Part shown: positions 1 through 12,505 of the stretch, in pieces | Layout: each line of letters begins with the position of its first letter | Position numbering within the stretch: position 1 is the first letter of the stretch | Assembly (NCBI RefSeq): GCF_041146395.1 | Contig: NC_090997.1 | Coordinates: forward strand, 38,791,501 to 38,855,500 | Direction of reading: 5' to 3' | DNA from: Eulemur rufifrons | Lineage: Eukaryota > Chordata > Mammalia > Primates > Lemuridae | Length of the DNA stretch: 64,000 nt | Notes under the pieces: model-generated | What the model saw: the letters and a program-made list of their open reading frames with translations, nothing else | Told to the model about the DNA's origin: nothing | Databases searched by the model: none | Made by a program: the position numbers and the translations under genes

Positions 1-1384
1 TCATCTGACATCGTTGTGAAGAGCAGATCAGAGAGGCTGGAAGGAGATATTGAGACTTAGTACAAGATATTTTAGAAATAGGAGTGACAAATGATAATTA
101 CTTTGAGCATGAACTCTCAATAGGGGTGATATCTTCCTTGATAGAGAAAAATTGGTTCATAGGGGAGCAAAAAAAATTCTTACCTATTACCATAGTTTGT
201 GGCCGATAAAATCATATTCCTTAGAATTCAGTTTCTATTGTTGGGTTTTGGTGTTGTTTTGAGGTATTTTGAGCAGCATTGACATTGAATTCATGAAAGA
301 TACACAAAAATGTATGGAAGATCAGTGCTACAAAACTAGGGAGAACAGATGGCTGTGACTGGAGGACTTTCTCTGGAATGATTATTTCATACTGAAATCA
401 TATTGCAAGAGATGATCTTAGCATGGCCATGGGCTAGTATTGGCCATCTTGCGGATGCTGTTTATGTTTGAGCCTCATGCTTTTGGGTGTGCATTGGGCT
501 TTGGGAATCAAACTAAAATAGTTTATATTTTATTATGTAATTGGACAAAAGTTAATCAGCTCATCACTCATTTTGTCAAATGCTAAAAGGAAAAACTGTC
601 AACTATATCTGAATGGATATCTAGCAGCTAAATAAGTTACCAGATTTTCTCATATCAAGCAAAAATCAAAATTTAGTTTCATTAAAAATAATTTTTAAGA
701 CATTAATTTAAATTTTTCAATAGTTTTGCTGGAAAATACAATTTGAATGATTTTTAAAACCTTGGTCCCCTTGCTTTTATTGTATATTTCTCTAAATTGC
801 TCATTTGCATATATAATTTGATATAATTTATTCAAGCATAAAATTATATTTAAAGGTACTTAGTATATTCAGTTTTAAAGTTAAATGTTGATAGTTTTGT
901 CACTTCTAATTTACTTTTTAACTTGAAAACTTTACCTAGTCATTCTTAATCTTGCATTGAATAAATCATGGCTATACAGTATATCAATGGTATTAACATT
1001 TCACAGGTGGAGCAATTAGAAAAAAAATCTAAAAATGCTTTTTGGGAGTGACAATGAAGAAAAGGTTGATAAACATTTGTTTAGCTAGAGTAATGGAAGT
1101 ACAGAACAATGGGCCTTGACACAGACTTTTTGGGAGATAAATTACGAGGCTTCAGTGATGAATCTGATTTGGAGAGTGAGAAAAGGTAAAGTGTTACATA
1201 CGACTGCTAGTTCTGGCTTAAACAACAACAGAAGGTTCTGCTAGCCACCGAGATAAGGAAGCACTAGAAGAGCACCAGGAGTTTGTCATTTGCTTGTTTA
1301 TTTTGTAGGGCCTATTAGTGTGTGTGTAGATTGTGTTTGTGTGCACACATTTAATAAAAGGGTCTTGGACATATTGACTTTTAG
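1..1384. other. AT-rich sequence, no gene recognised
   Basis: No repeat family or gene could be recognised. The stretch is AT-rich with stop codons in all frames. Around 1035-1190 two overlapping plus-strand frames encode short acidic peptides (FGSDNEEK and FSDESDLESEK) reminiscent of an old coding fragment. They are in different frames and I could not assign them to a protein. Confidence 0.4.
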
Positions 1385-1545
1385 GTACCTGCGGTAGGCA
1401 GAATAATGCCCCCCTCAAAGCATTCACAACCCAGTCCCTGGAACCTATGAATAAGTATTTTACATGGGAAAGAGGAATTAAGGTTACAGATGGAATTAAG
1501 GTTGTTAATCAGTTGACCTTAAGATATTAATAGTAATCACAAGGA
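1385..1545 (+). mobile_element. MLT1 (MaLR) LTR 5' fragment
   Basis: The segment opens with GGTAGGCAGAATAATGCCCC and continues through a diverged 'CCTGGAACCTATGAATAAG' block, the characteristic 5' part of MLT1 LTRs. Only about the first third is recognisable. A fuller copy of the same family lies at 54279-54738. It is followed by L1 sequence, so the 3' part was probably lost or replaced. Confidence 0.75.
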
Positions 1546-3033
1546 AAACCACTAGGAAAATAATTCAGAAGTAGATAGTAAAAGATAACTACTATAAGGG
1601 AATTCAAATGGTACCCTAGAAATATCTATTTAACACAAAAGAAGACAGTAATGGAGGAATTGAGGAACAAAAAGACACAACACATAGAAAATAGCAAAAT
1701 AACAGATGTAAGGACTATTTTATCAATATTAAATGTGTAGATGAATTAAATTCTCTGGTTGGCAGATGGATTTTTAAAATGTGATTCATTCATACACTGC
1801 ATACAAGAGACTCGCTTTAGATCCAAAGGTGCAAATAGGTTGAAAGTAAAAGGATGGAAAAGAGATACCTTCAAAAATGACCAAAAGAAACCTGTAGTAG
1901 CTCTATTAACATTATGCGAAGTGGACTTTAAGACAAAAATTGTCACTTGAGACAAAGATGGACATTTTATAATTATAAAAGTTCAATTCACCAGGAAGAT
2001 ACAACAAATATAGACATATATGTACCTAACAGAGACTTGATATATATGAAGCAAAAGCTGACAAAACTGAACAAAGAAATAGACAATTCAACAATAGTTA
2101 GAGACTTCAGTACCCCACTTGCCATAATCAGTGGATGAGAAGAAAGAAGATCAGCAAGGAAGTAAACTTGAACAACATTATAAACCAACTATGTGAGTTG
2201 ACCTCACAGACATCTATAGAACACTCCACCCAACAGCAGTATGCACATTCTTTCTCAAATACTCATGGAACATTCATCAAAATAGACTATATATTAGGCC
2301 ATTAAACAAGTCTTAAAAATTTGAAATAATTGAAATCATACTAAGTATGTCCTTTTGACCACAATGAAATGAAATTGAAAATCAAAAACAGAAGAATATT
2401 TGGAAAATTCACACACATGTGAAAATTAAACAACATACATCTAAAGAACCAATGATTCACAGAAACCACAGGAAATTAGAAGATACTTTGGGATGAATGA
2501 AAGTGAAAACACAACATACCAAAACTTATGGGATACAACAAAAGCAGTGATCAGAGAGAAATTTACAACTGTGGAAAACTAAATTTTAAAAAAGTAGTAT
2601 ATTAAATAAATAAATTTACACCTTAAGAAAAAAAGAAAAGAAGAGCAAACTTATCCCAAAGAAAGGAGAAGGAAGGAAATGATAAAGAATAGAGCTAAAA
2701 TAAACAAAATAAAGGAAGAAAAATAAGAAAATCAATGAAACCAAAAGTTGGTTCTTTGGGGAGATCAACAAAATTGATAAATATTTAACTAGAATGACCA
2801 TAATAAAAAAAAGAGAGAAAACTCAAATTATGAAAATCGGGAAAGAAAAGAGGGGGACATTACTATTAACTTTACAGAAGTAAAAAGGGTTGTAATGAAA
2901 TACCATAAATAATGATATGCCAACAAATTAGATTACTTAGATCAAAATAGACAAATTCTTAGAAAGACACAAACTACCAACACTGACTCAAGAAAAAATA
3001 TAAAATCTGAATTGACATCAATAAAAGATTGAA

Positions 3034-3395
3034 GGCTGGGCGCGGTGGCTCACGCCTGTAATCCTAGCACTCTGGGAGGCCGAGGCGGGTGGATCGCTCG
3101 AGGTCAGGAGTTCGAGACCAGCCTGAGCAAGAGCGAGACCCCGTCTCTACTAAAAATAGAAAGACATTATACAGACAACTAAAAATCTATATAGAAAAAA
3201 TTAGCCGGGCATAGTGGCGCATGCCTGTAGTCCCAGCTACTCGGGAGGCTGAGGCAGTAGGATCGCTTAAGCCGAGGAGTCTGAGGTTGCTGTGAGCTAA
3301 GCTGACGCCACGGCACTCACACTAGCCTGGGCAACAAAGTGAGACTTTGTCTCAACAAAAAATAAATAAATAAATAAATAAAAATAAATAAAAAA
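3034..3395 (+). mobile_element. Alu, lemur-type dimer
   Basis: Full-length dimer starting GGCTGGGCGCGGTGGC and ending in an (AAAT)n tail. It carries the strepsirrhine linker between the arms. A perfect 13-bp target-site duplication, ATAAAAGATTGAA, flanks it at 3021-3033 and 3396-3408. It is inserted in the surrounding L1. Confidence 0.97.
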
Positions 3396-4201
3396 ATAAA
3401 AGATTGAATCAGTAATCAAAAACCTCCCATCAAAGAAAATGCCAGGACCATATGGCTTCATTGGTAAATTCTACCAAACACCCAAAGAAGAATTGGCAAC
3501 AATCCTTCACAAACTCTTCTAAAAAAACAGAAGAGAAAGGAATACTTCCTAACTCATTCTGTGGGGCCACTATCATTCTGATACCAAAGTCAGACAAAAA
3601 AAAATCATAGGAAGAGTAAACTACAGACCAATATCCCTTGAGAATCTTCAACAAAATACTAGTAAATAGAATCCAGCAACATATAAAAGGAATTATATAC
3701 TATGACCATGTGAGATTTATTCTAGGAATCCAAGGTTGGTTCAACATACAAAAACGAATCAATGTAATACAGAATATTATAGAATAAAGGAAAAAACTTC
3801 ACATGATCATTTCAATAGATCCAGTAAAAAGCATTTGACCATATGCAACAACCTTTCATAATAAAAATTTTCAGCAAGCTAAGGGTAGAGGGGAACTTCC
3901 TCAAACTAATAAAGGTCATCTATGAAAAACCCACAGCTAACATCATGTTTATAGTGAACAACTGAAAGCTTTCCCTCTTAGATCAGGAAAGCCCAGGATG
4001 TCTGCTCTTACCACTTTATATTCAACAGGAGAAAAAAAAGCATTCAGATTGGAAAGGGAGAAGTAAATTTATCTCTATTTGCAGATGGCATAATCTTATA
4101 TATAGAAAACCCTAAAGAATCCACAAAAAAAAAAACCTATTACAGCAACAAACAAGTTCAAGTTCACAGGGTACAAGATCTATATACAAAAGTGAGTTGT
4201 A

Positions 4202-4506
4202 GGCCAGATGTGGTGGCTCACACCTGTAATCCTAGCACTCTGGGAGGCCAAGGTGGGAGGATTCCTTGAGGTCAGGTGTTTGAAACCAGCCTGAGCAAGA
4301 GTGAGACCCTCTCTCTACCAAAGGTAGACAAAATTAGCTGGGTATGGTGGCTTGCACCTGTGTTCCCAACTACTCAAGAGGCTGAGTCAGGAGGATCACT
4401 TGAGCCAAGGAGTTTGAGGTTGCAGTGAGCTATGATGATGCCACTGGACTCTACCCCAGGTGACAGAGTGAGACTCTGTCTCAAAAAAAAAAAAAAAAAG
4501 AAAAAG
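4202..4506 (+). mobile_element. Alu, older dimer without the long linker
   Basis: Starts GGCCAGATGTGGTGGC and ends in an A-rich tail. The target-site duplication AAGTGAGTTGTA is at 4190-4201 and 4507-4518. It lacks the long A/T linker seen in most Alus here and has 'CTGGACTCTACCCCAGG' in the right arm, so it looks like an older subfamily. Confidence 0.95.
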
Positions 4507-4877
4507 AAGTGAGTTGTAATTATATACACTAGCAATCCAAAAATGAAATTAAGAAAACAGTTCCACTTACAATACCATAAAAAGAATAAAATACTTAGGA
4601 ATAAATTTAACCAAATAGGTGGAAGACTTATACACTGAAAACTATAAGACATTGCTGAAAGAAATTAAAACAGAAATAAATGGAAAGACACCCTGTGTTT
4701 TTGCATTAGAAGCTTAATATTATCAAGATGACAATACCCATCAAATTAATTACAGATACAATACAATCTCTAACAAAATTCCAGCTGTGTTTTTTTTTTT
4801 TTTTCCAGAAATGGACAAAGTGATCCTAAAATTCCTGCAGAATGCAAAAGAACCCAGAGTAGTCAAAATAATCTTGA

Positions 4878-5224
4878 GGGCCAGGCACGGTGGCTCACGC
4901 CTGTAATCCTAGCACTCTGGGAGGCCGAGGTGGGCGGATCGTTTGAGCTCAGGAGTTCGACACCAGCCTGAGCAAGAGCGAGACCCCATCTCTACTAAAA
5001 ACAGAAAGAAATTATATGGACAGCTAAAAAAAATATATATATATAGAAAAAATTAGCCGGGCATGGTGGCACATGCCTGTAGTCCCAGCTACTGGGGAGG
5101 CTGAGACAGGAGGATCGCTTGAGCCTAGGAGTTTGAGGTTGCTGTGAGCTAGGCTGACGCCACGGCACTCACTCTAGCCCGGGCAACAGAGTGAGACTCT
5201 GTCTCAAAAAAAAAAAATAATAAT
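4878..5224 (+). mobile_element. Alu, lemur-type dimer
   Basis: Full-length element beginning GGCCAGGCACGGTGGC with the linker 'AAATATATATATATAG'. It ends in an A-tail grading into (TAA)n. The host L1 words 'AATAATCTTGA' occur on both sides (about 4867-4877 and 5226-5236). Confidence 0.95.
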
Positions 5225-5465
5225 AATAATCTTGAAAAAGAACAAAGTTGGAGGATGCATACTTTCTGATTTCAAATGCTGCTTCAAAGAAACAGTAATT
5301 CAAACAGTTTAATAGTGGCATAAAGATAGACAAATAAACCCATACATGTGTGGTTATTGATTTTTCACAAGGGTAATAAGACCATTCAATGAGGAAGACA
5401 TAGTCTTTTCAACACATGGTACTGGGACAACTTGATACTCACTTGCAAAAGAATGAATTAATCAG

Positions 5466-6144
5466 AATACCTCAGTTCCCAACATTTCTAGATAAAAGAA
5501 GTTTACTATGACATGTTTGTAAAAGGCAAATAAACTAGACATCTCCCTCATATTCTGATTTTAATAGAAGTCTTGCATTTTAAAATGTGGCAGTTATAAA
5601 ATATCTGTTTTAAAATTTAAAAGAAAAACAATAACAAAAAGACCTAGAAAAAAAGCTTTAACCCTCTCGTTTTTATTTTGGGGTTAATAATTCTGCTCAT
5701 TTTGGAAGTTTATAGATCCATTACCAATGGAATAAACATTCATTTAATATTGAGAAGGCGAGATCTTTTTTGAGGAAGCAGACGGTGAAACAAGACACTA
5801 GAGATGACTCTGGGCAGAGATAGGGGACTTCTGCCAAAGTCCTTTCCTGCCTGTTACAGTCCACAAATATGTGTGTGGTTGCAATTGAGCTTCCCTAAGG
5901 CCCTGTTCCATTCCAGAGGCTGATAAAAAATGTGACCATCTAGCTACAAATGGAAATATCAGAGTATCCAAAGCATAGCAACCAGGAAAGCGTCCCAGGG
6001 AAATCACCCAGCAACAATCAGAAAGTTAAAAACAAAGCAACACGGTAACCAAAACATAACCCAGACAAACTGTGGAGCCAAGGAAAGAAGGAAACACTCT
6101 GGGCAGGGTGAAGATGCTCTGTGTTAGATTCAATTCAGCAGTGT
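5466..6144. other. Single-copy sequence, nothing recognised
   Basis: The L1 stops abruptly near 5465. After that I see no repeat family, splice-linked exon or RNA gene. ORFs here are short and not recognisable. Confidence 0.5.
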
Positions 6145-6850
6145 CACCAGACTTGTATTAATACTTGCTCACTCATAGGTAGCGGATGCCTACGGTGTAC
6201 CAGTGATATGCCAGGACCTGGGAATTCAAAGTTAAATAAGAAATAGTCCCTGTCTTCAATGAAATAATGATATTGTGTACTTTTAAGCCCCAGCAGTACA
6301 GTGTGGTAAATGCTAGGATAAAGCGTCTGCAATGTGCCATGGTAGCACAGAAGAGTTGGGGAGTTTGGTGTATGTTTGAGATGTCTTTGGGATTTTTGAG
6401 TAGAACTATTCATTTGGCAGATTTATAGGCCAGAGGCTGGAGTAGACAAGCTGAATGGTCGTATAGATATAGGGATATGTATAGGTAGTAGCTGAAGTCA
6501 CAGGTTTGGGGAAAGTCATGAGGGTATAATGAAAATAAGTGTGAAACTCTAGGGTGCATGGACATTCTGAGATGAGGAAGATGGAAGGAGGTAGAAGTAA
6601 ACTAGGGAAGCCACAGAAATGGCAGGAGAGAGCACCAAGAAGTAGCCCATGCTGCACAGCACTTCAAAGTATATGTTGAATTTGGAAAGGAGGTGGTCAT
6701 GGGGACATTCATCAGAGCAGCTTAGAGCAGTACTGGGAGGAAGTCCATGAAAACTTAGGAAAGAGGGAGAACAATTGAAAATATATTTATGGCATCGTAA
6801 AGAAAAATCTAGCAAGCTTTGTATTTGAATAGGACACTTGGATACAGGCT
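6145..6850 (-). mobile_element. L2 LINE 3' region, antisense
   Basis: The plus strand shows the usual antisense L2 pattern. A 'GTGTACCAGTGATATGCCAGG' type block comes first, then a 'AGTCCCTGTCTTCAATGA' block, then a 'GTGGTAAATGCTAGGATAAAG' block. It is strongly diverged, as expected for this Mesozoic family. The right-hand boundary is uncertain. Confidence 0.6.
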
Positions 6851-6964
6851 TCAAGCAGCTATTCTGGTAATCATTTTAGGTTCTATTTCAACTCTTTGAG
6901 CACTTTTCCATCATTCAAATGAGATCTATGGTCAAATCCCGAGAAGCCAGGAGAGAGAGTATGA

Positions 6965-7130
6965 AGTGAACAGACACTTTGAGTAATTATCAGGTGCAAG
7001 ATCCTTTATATGCATGATTTCATTTAAATCCCACAAAACTATTCCAAGAAGTTATCATTTTCAGTTTAAGATTCAAAGGAATGATAAAAGTGAGGTATGA
7101 ATTGGTAATGTTGCCTACTAAACTCAACTC
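6965..7130 (-). mobile_element. MIR-like SINE, antisense
   Basis: Contains 'TTTATATGCATGATTTCATTTAAATCC' type wording and a degenerate copy of the antisense MIR core around 7055-7100. The match is weak and the call rests on overall pattern. Confidence 0.45.
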
Positions 7131-7641
7131 TTATTATGTTGCTTTGATTTTAGACCCTCAGGCTTTCATTTCTCTTGTTTATGGGTCTTCCAGGTTTTGA
7201 AAAGCCTTGGAACACTGGCTGTCTGTGATCCACCTGAATACTTCTTTTAGGGTCTACCCCCACTTCTCTTACAAGCTGCATTACAGGAGCATCGCCTACC
7301 TCCAAGCTACCTGCTGTCGGTTCTCCTAGCTCATCCCTTAGCTGATCTCTCTTCTGCTAGTCTCAGGTGACCCTCAAACTTCAACCTCTTTATTCTTTTT
7401 TTTACTTTTTTGGTCATAAACCAAAAAGATCATGTGGCATTTACCTAGAACTTATATGCAGTCCTGCCATGATTTTAGTCTGACTGGAAAGATGTACTCT
7501 GAGCAAGGAGTTTAAATCATTTACCTGCCACTCACATTCTTATTTCATATTGGGTTGAACTGTATGAAACTGTCATTTTTGGATTTCAGAAAAATTGAAT
7601 GTCAGCGATTCCATGTAGGCTTTAGGTGATCACCTGAGCTT
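7131..7641. other. Single-copy sequence
   Basis: No gene or repeat recognised. A pyrimidine-rich part is present near 7330-7420. Confidence 0.4.
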
Positions 7642-8022
7642 TGTTATGGACTGGATGTTTGTGTTTCCCCAAATTTCATATGTTAAAACCCTATCCCCCA
7701 AATGGGATGGTGTTAGGAGTTGGTGCCCTTGGGAGGTAATTAGGATTAGATGAGGTTGTGAGGGTGGGGCCCTCACGAATGGGATTAGCGCCCTTATAAG
7801 TGTCATGAGAGAGCTTGCCTCCCCTCTCTACTCTTCACCATGTGAGGATACAATGAGAAGCTGGCAGTCTGCTGCCTGGAAGAGGGCCCACACCAAAGCC
7901 TGACCATGCTGGCATCCTGATCTCAGACTTCCAGCCTCCAGAACAGTGAGAAATAAGTTTCTGTGGTTTATAAGCTACCCAGTGTATGGTACTTTTTTTA
8001 TAACAGCCTGAGCTGACTGACA
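7642..8022 (+). mobile_element. Solo MaLR LTR (MLT1A/MST type)
   Basis: Begins TGTTATGGACTGGATGTTTG and ends with 'GAGCTGACTGACA', so the TG...CA ends are kept. Internal blocks GGGAGGTAATTAGGATTAG and GGGATTAGCGCCCTTATAAG are hallmarks of the family. No internal region follows, so it is a solo LTR. Confidence 0.85.
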
Positions 8023-9150
8023 CTGCTTCATGGAGGAAGTGATGGGAATATTGATTCTTGGTGCTTTTCTTTGATTCAATGTTTATGAAATTTTTGTGTA
8101 TTTTAGTTCTATTTTAAAATTTGTTATTTACATATTCTTAAGGTCAGTCGACTATTTTAATGTCTAAGAGAGGTATCAACTTTTGTAAAACAGGACCCCA
8201 AAATGGTATAGATTAACTGAGGCTCCTCTTTAAAGCTCTCTATTCTTTCGAGGGCACATATCTAAGAAGCTGAGTTTCTATAGCATGGTTTTTGAGATAG
8301 GACACTATCAAGAACTGGTCTTTTTAGTCCACTTGTGGATGGCTCCAAGCACTTTAATCAGATCTCTGTGTTGCTGAGTAGTGTACCTTATACAAATTCA
8401 CGTCTGGGGCTAAACCTCAACCCATTTCAATTTCTCAAGCAACATGTGAACAGAAACCATATTTACTTTAAATATCACAAGCTTTGTGTTCATGTTGACT
8501 TATAATATTAAGATTAAATCACATAGCCAATGCCTACTTTTTATTTGGTTTAAAATTTCATTTAAATACTATCTTATTTCCTAGAGGCTTAGACTCTTAA
8601 ATCAGAAGGTCCATTTTATGATATACTCTAAAATCGAGCTATTAGATTTAAAAGTTCACCAAACATGAGCAGAATGCTAATACCACCTTCACATGATTCT
8701 AAAGTAGAATAAAAGAACCTCAAACTGGAAGGTCATTAAATTCAAATCCCATGTCTTTATGCTTAAAGAGTCTATAAAACAGGTCTTCAAGCATAAAGGT
8801 ATAATGGTTAATGTAAATATTCCTTATACCTTAAAAATATCTAGCTCATCTAAATTTAACTTTAATCCATTTGTCCCAACTGTAATCTTTGGTTCCATTA
8901 TAAACATATTATCTTTAATTCACATCCAATTGATAATTCTTCTAATTTTTTAGGGAAACTCTGATTTCCCTTCTAAAGTCAACTTCCTTATATGATTTTG
9001 ACAGGTAAGGCTATTTGGGGGGGAACACACAATATCCTTCCATTCCTATTTTTCCAGCATTGGCATTGAATCTAGAAGGAAAGAAATAAAAAGACTGAAA
9101 TATCTGTGAAAAATTCCAATGTAGAGTTATTTAAGAAATGTTTTCTTATT
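8023..9150. other. AT-rich single-copy sequence
   Basis: Nothing recognisable in either strand. There are no long ORFs and no tandem repeats apart from short homopolymers. Confidence 0.45.
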
Positions 9151-9164
9151 AAGAAATTCAGAAA

Positions 9165-9510
9165 CAGCCGGGCGAGGTGGCTCACACCTGTAATCCTAGC
9201 ACTCTGGGAGGCCAAGGTGGGAGGATTCCTTGATGTCAGGAGTTCGAGACCAGCCCTAGCAAGAGTGAGACCCCCGTCTCTACGAAAAATAGAAAGAAAT
9301 TATATGGACAGCTAAAAATATATATATAGAAAAATTTAGCCGGGCATGGCGGTGCATGCCTGTAGTCCCAGCTACTTGGGAGGCTGAGGCAGTAGGATCA
9401 CTTGAGTCCAAGAGTTTGAGGTTGCTGTGAGCTAGGCTGATGCCTTGGCACTCACTCTAGTCTGGGCAACAGAGCGAGACTCTGTCTCAAAAAAAAAAAA
9501 AAAGAAGAAG
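9165..9510 (+). mobile_element. Alu, lemur-type dimer
   Basis: Full-length, starting near AGCCGGGCGAGGTGGC, with the A/T linker and an A-rich tail. The target-site duplication AAGAAATTCAGAAA is at 9151-9164 and 9511-9524. Confidence 0.97.
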
Positions 9511-9524
9511 AAGAAATTCAGAAA

Positions 9525-9985
9525 AATAATGAATTGGAAAGATGAATGTATAATTGGCTGTAGAAATGGTCATTTGTTGAAAGTAAGACAAATCTTCTCC
9601 ATCAGAAGAAGGAAATGGTTGCATATGGTCTAATAGTTTTGTAGCAAAACTCACAGGTATTACAAGGACAGAACTGTGAAAGCGTACATATCCAGGTTTA
9701 GTCTGAAAAGTAACTGGGCTAAGTAGGTGAAGGCTGAGGGTTGAGGCCTATCAGAGAATATGGCCTCTCTAGTGGTTTGGGAATGGAGTCTTGTACCAGA
9801 ATTTAAAATACTTAGTAAATTGCCAAAATTGAGAAACAGAGAAGCCTTGGTGATGGGCACTGTTAGTTGAAGGTTGTCATGGAGCAAATACAACTAGGTA
9901 AGACGAGATTCCAAAGGCATAAAAGGAGACAGTGAGGGCAAGCCTTGCCTTTCGTATCTGTGACCTTATTACAGAGTGGTGTAGT
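9525..9985. other. Single-copy sequence
   Basis: No gene or repeat recognised. Confidence 0.4.
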
Positions 9986-9989
9986 CAGA

Positions 9990-10095
9990 GAACGTTAGAG
10001 ATGCTTCTACCGTCCCATTTTTAGATGACAAAATTGAGCCTCAGAGAAAAGCTATTTGGTGGTAGAACTGAGATTTGAACCAAGAAACTCTGTTC
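9990..10095 (-). mobile_element. MIR SINE, antisense
   Basis: Antisense MIR core: 'ACAAAATTGAGCCTCAGAGA' followed by a 'GAACTGAGATTTGAACC' block, matching the reverse complement of the conserved centre of MIR. Confidence 0.75.
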
Positions 10096-10244
10096 CCAGT
10101 TGTGGGGGACAATTTGTATTATTTAACATCACCTATTATGTTCTCATTAGTTATTGCTAAGGTACTATTGTAATAAAAGTGATGCTGTAGTTTCACGTAT
10201 ATCATATAAATGAATATTATCATCATCATTACTATTTTCACTCA

Positions 10245-10880
10245 GCATTTGAAAAGAAAACTCTTGCATCCACCCCAGATAAAAGACTCAATCCCCTAAA
10301 AGCCTGAGGACCAAATTCTAGATCAGACCTCTAAACTGGCTTGATTCCTTATCCAGCTCCTGGCCTCCAGCTTTCTTAACGGAAAATGATTACTGACCCT
10401 CCTCCATGAGCGCATATTGACAGAGCGTAGGTTTTTTTGCCCCTCCATTGGATGTTGCATGGAGAGTCAGGGCTGTTACTCTTCTTTGCAAGTGAGAGGC
10501 CACGATGGGAAGAGAGGGTCAGGTACCTCCAAATCCTTGGATTTTCCTAGTTCCCCTTTTGTAAGTCCTCATAGTTGTGTGCCGGGACACTGCGGTAGGC
10601 TATTGCCCAACATCTTGGCAGTACTCTTAGCAGCAGTGCCCAGCTCCGAGGGACCAACCCAGTTAGTGGTAGCTCCTCTTTGTTCCTGGTGACAGGGCTT
10701 TCCTGGGGCTGCTCCAGTTGCCAGCCAGAGCTGCTAAGGAGAAGCAGCTTTATCAGAGTCTTCCAAGTCCCAAGCTCTAGCTCCTTCAGTGACAAGACAG
10801 CTCTCCATTATTCTTTCTAAAAACTCTCATGTCCCAATTCCTACGGAATCTAGCAGTGTTTTCCAGCCTGTGGACGTCAG
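10245..10880. other. GC-richer single-copy block
   Basis: More GC-rich than its surroundings, with an open frame of about 90 codons on plus (10417-10692) and one on minus (10547-10795). Neither resembles a known protein. It may be an old unrecognised repeat or a remnant of functional sequence. Confidence 0.35.
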
Positions 10881-10954
10881 ACGCCTGGGAAGTCACTGGA
10901 TTACTGCTAGAACAAGTGAATCAATATGTATATGAAATCTGTCTATAAATCAAA

Positions 10955-11165
10955 TAAATAATAGTTGTTGTACTATATATCCTATACTGTGCCAAGTCCT
11001 TTGCATACATTATCTCATTAAATCTTCACAACAATGCTATGAGGTAGGTGTAAGGATCACCCCCATTTTACAGGTAAAAAAATTCAGTCTCAAAGAGGTT
11101 AAGCACATTGCTTAAGATCATGAAATGAGGAAATAGGTAAACTGGTCTTTAAGCCCAGGTCATTT
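10955..11165 (-). mobile_element. MIR SINE, antisense, nearly complete
   Basis: Shows the antisense MIR order: 'CATTATCTCATTAAATCTTC', then 'GCTATGAGGTAGGTG', then 'CCATTTTACAGGTAAAAAAA', then a 'GAGGTTAAGCACATTGC' block. Confidence 0.85.
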
Positions 11166-12410
11166 AAGTGCCTAAGTATTATATAATTTGTAGTAGATTT
11201 TTGTTATTTTTGTCTTTTCATTATTTTCTACACTGTAAGTACCTCAAGTATCATATGATTGGCATGTGATATGGTATTTTTAAAGAGCTCTTTCAAGAAT
11301 CTTGCTCAAAGCTTTTTAAAAATATGGTAGAGAAAAATGACTTTGTAAATCAATGTAACATCATATTTGTTACCTACGATGTAACATCATATTTGCCCCT
11401 GCTCTTTTAGCAGCACTGTGCTGTTCATTAGGCAGGGATCCCACCACCGATCATTCCCTTGAATCAAATGAGCAACAAGACACCTCTCAAAACTTTGAGT
11501 TACATTAAAATTGTAAATTCTGACATGAAAAAACAAAATAAAACAAGGTAAAATTAGCTTAACTGGTTGGCTATTTCATTCATTTGTTTGTTCACCCATT
11601 CAATAAATTTTTACTGGCTCCTACCAGACATTGAGTTAGGAGTTAAAGTTGAAACAGCCTTGGAATAAGCAATGGCGTTTGTCAACTGCAAGAACATGTG
11701 ACACCTGACTAATTACTTTGTGTGTTAAAACTCTTTCATTCTTTTTTTATATTTATATTCTAGATACCCTCACCCAAAAAAAATTACTTAGCAAACACAA
11801 AACTTAAGAAATATAGATCCATTAGAATTTCACTGTAAAGAATCATCAGGTTCTACTTGGTCTACACCTGAGGCCTGTGAAACTTTAGTCCCTGTGGGAC
11901 CTTAGATACCATGACTGCTATCTAAATCTTTGAATCCAGTTTAGCACCTTACCGTGGTGGGGCTCTGCTTGGGCACAAAGTGGGGGATTACAGGGAAATT
12001 TCTCAAAAAGCCTTGAGTTCTTTTGATTCTAAAGAAAAACTATGACTAATAGATTTTTGGGAAATTCTATTTCAAAGTTTTAGATTAGAATTAGAAGATA
12101 ACATAGGAGAAATTTAGGGAGCTTTTGCCTTCCTAGAAATCAGCATCAAGACAGACTTGCTGTTATATGTTCCACATCTAAAAATTGGGTTTGGCCACTG
12201 GGCCTGGATGCCTCTTTCTCTGAGTCTGCATCTCTTTTTCTAACACCTTGGCAACACTGAAGCCCTGCTATCTGCTGGCAGACTTGCCTGGTGCTATGTG
12301 CTCAAGTCACCTGTCCTAGAGCCTCCATAATCAGGCTCTCTCTGCTCGGTTATGTAGTGATGAATACTCTGCTTGGCTTACCTTTCACTTGGATGTTGCT
12401 CTGTCTAATG
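11166..12410. other. Single-copy sequence with small L2-like fragment
   Basis: Mostly unrecognised. At 11575-11645 the text 'CATTCAATAAATTTTTACTGGC' is an antisense L2/MIR 3' end. A 17-bp direct repeat, ATGTAACATCATATTTG, lies at about 11353-11369 and 11379-11395. Confidence 0.45.
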
Positions 12411-12414
12411 ATAA

Positions 12415-12505
12415 CCAATTTTCATTCATTCAACAAATATTTATTGACTGTCAGGTACTGTTCTAGGACCTGGAAATTGGCTAGATACTTTCCTCTGTAG
12501 CTAAA
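12415..12505 (-). mobile_element. L2/MIR 3' end, antisense
   Basis: 'CATTCATTCAACAAATATTT' followed by 'ATTGACTGTCAGGTACTG' is the reverse complement of the shared L2/MIR 3' tail. Confidence 0.7.

Larger units (their letters stand above)
1560..5465 (+). mobile_element. L1 LINE, ORF2 part, interrupted by three Alus
   Basis: Plus-strand L1 from just before ORF2 to the late reverse-transcriptase region. Recognisable blocks include the endonuclease section near 1790-2040, the section with 'GAAAACACAACATACC' near 2506, and the late RT section ending near 5460 with 'ACATGGTACTGGGACAAC'. Many stops and frameshifts break the frame. The copy lacks the 5' UTR, ORF1 and the 3' end. Alus at 3034, 4202 and 4878 landed in it later, each with its own duplicated target. 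Confidence 0.9.

Noticed and set aside
1035..1190. Acidic coding-like peptides
   Set aside because: They lie in two different frames, are short, and match nothing I can name.
4374..4652. 92-codon minus ORF
   Set aside because: It is read through an Alu in antisense, and its peptide is the common Alu-derived one. The same applies to the ORFs at 9106, 21449, 23262, 23513, 23679, 25603, 40841, 41442, 50621 and 57849.
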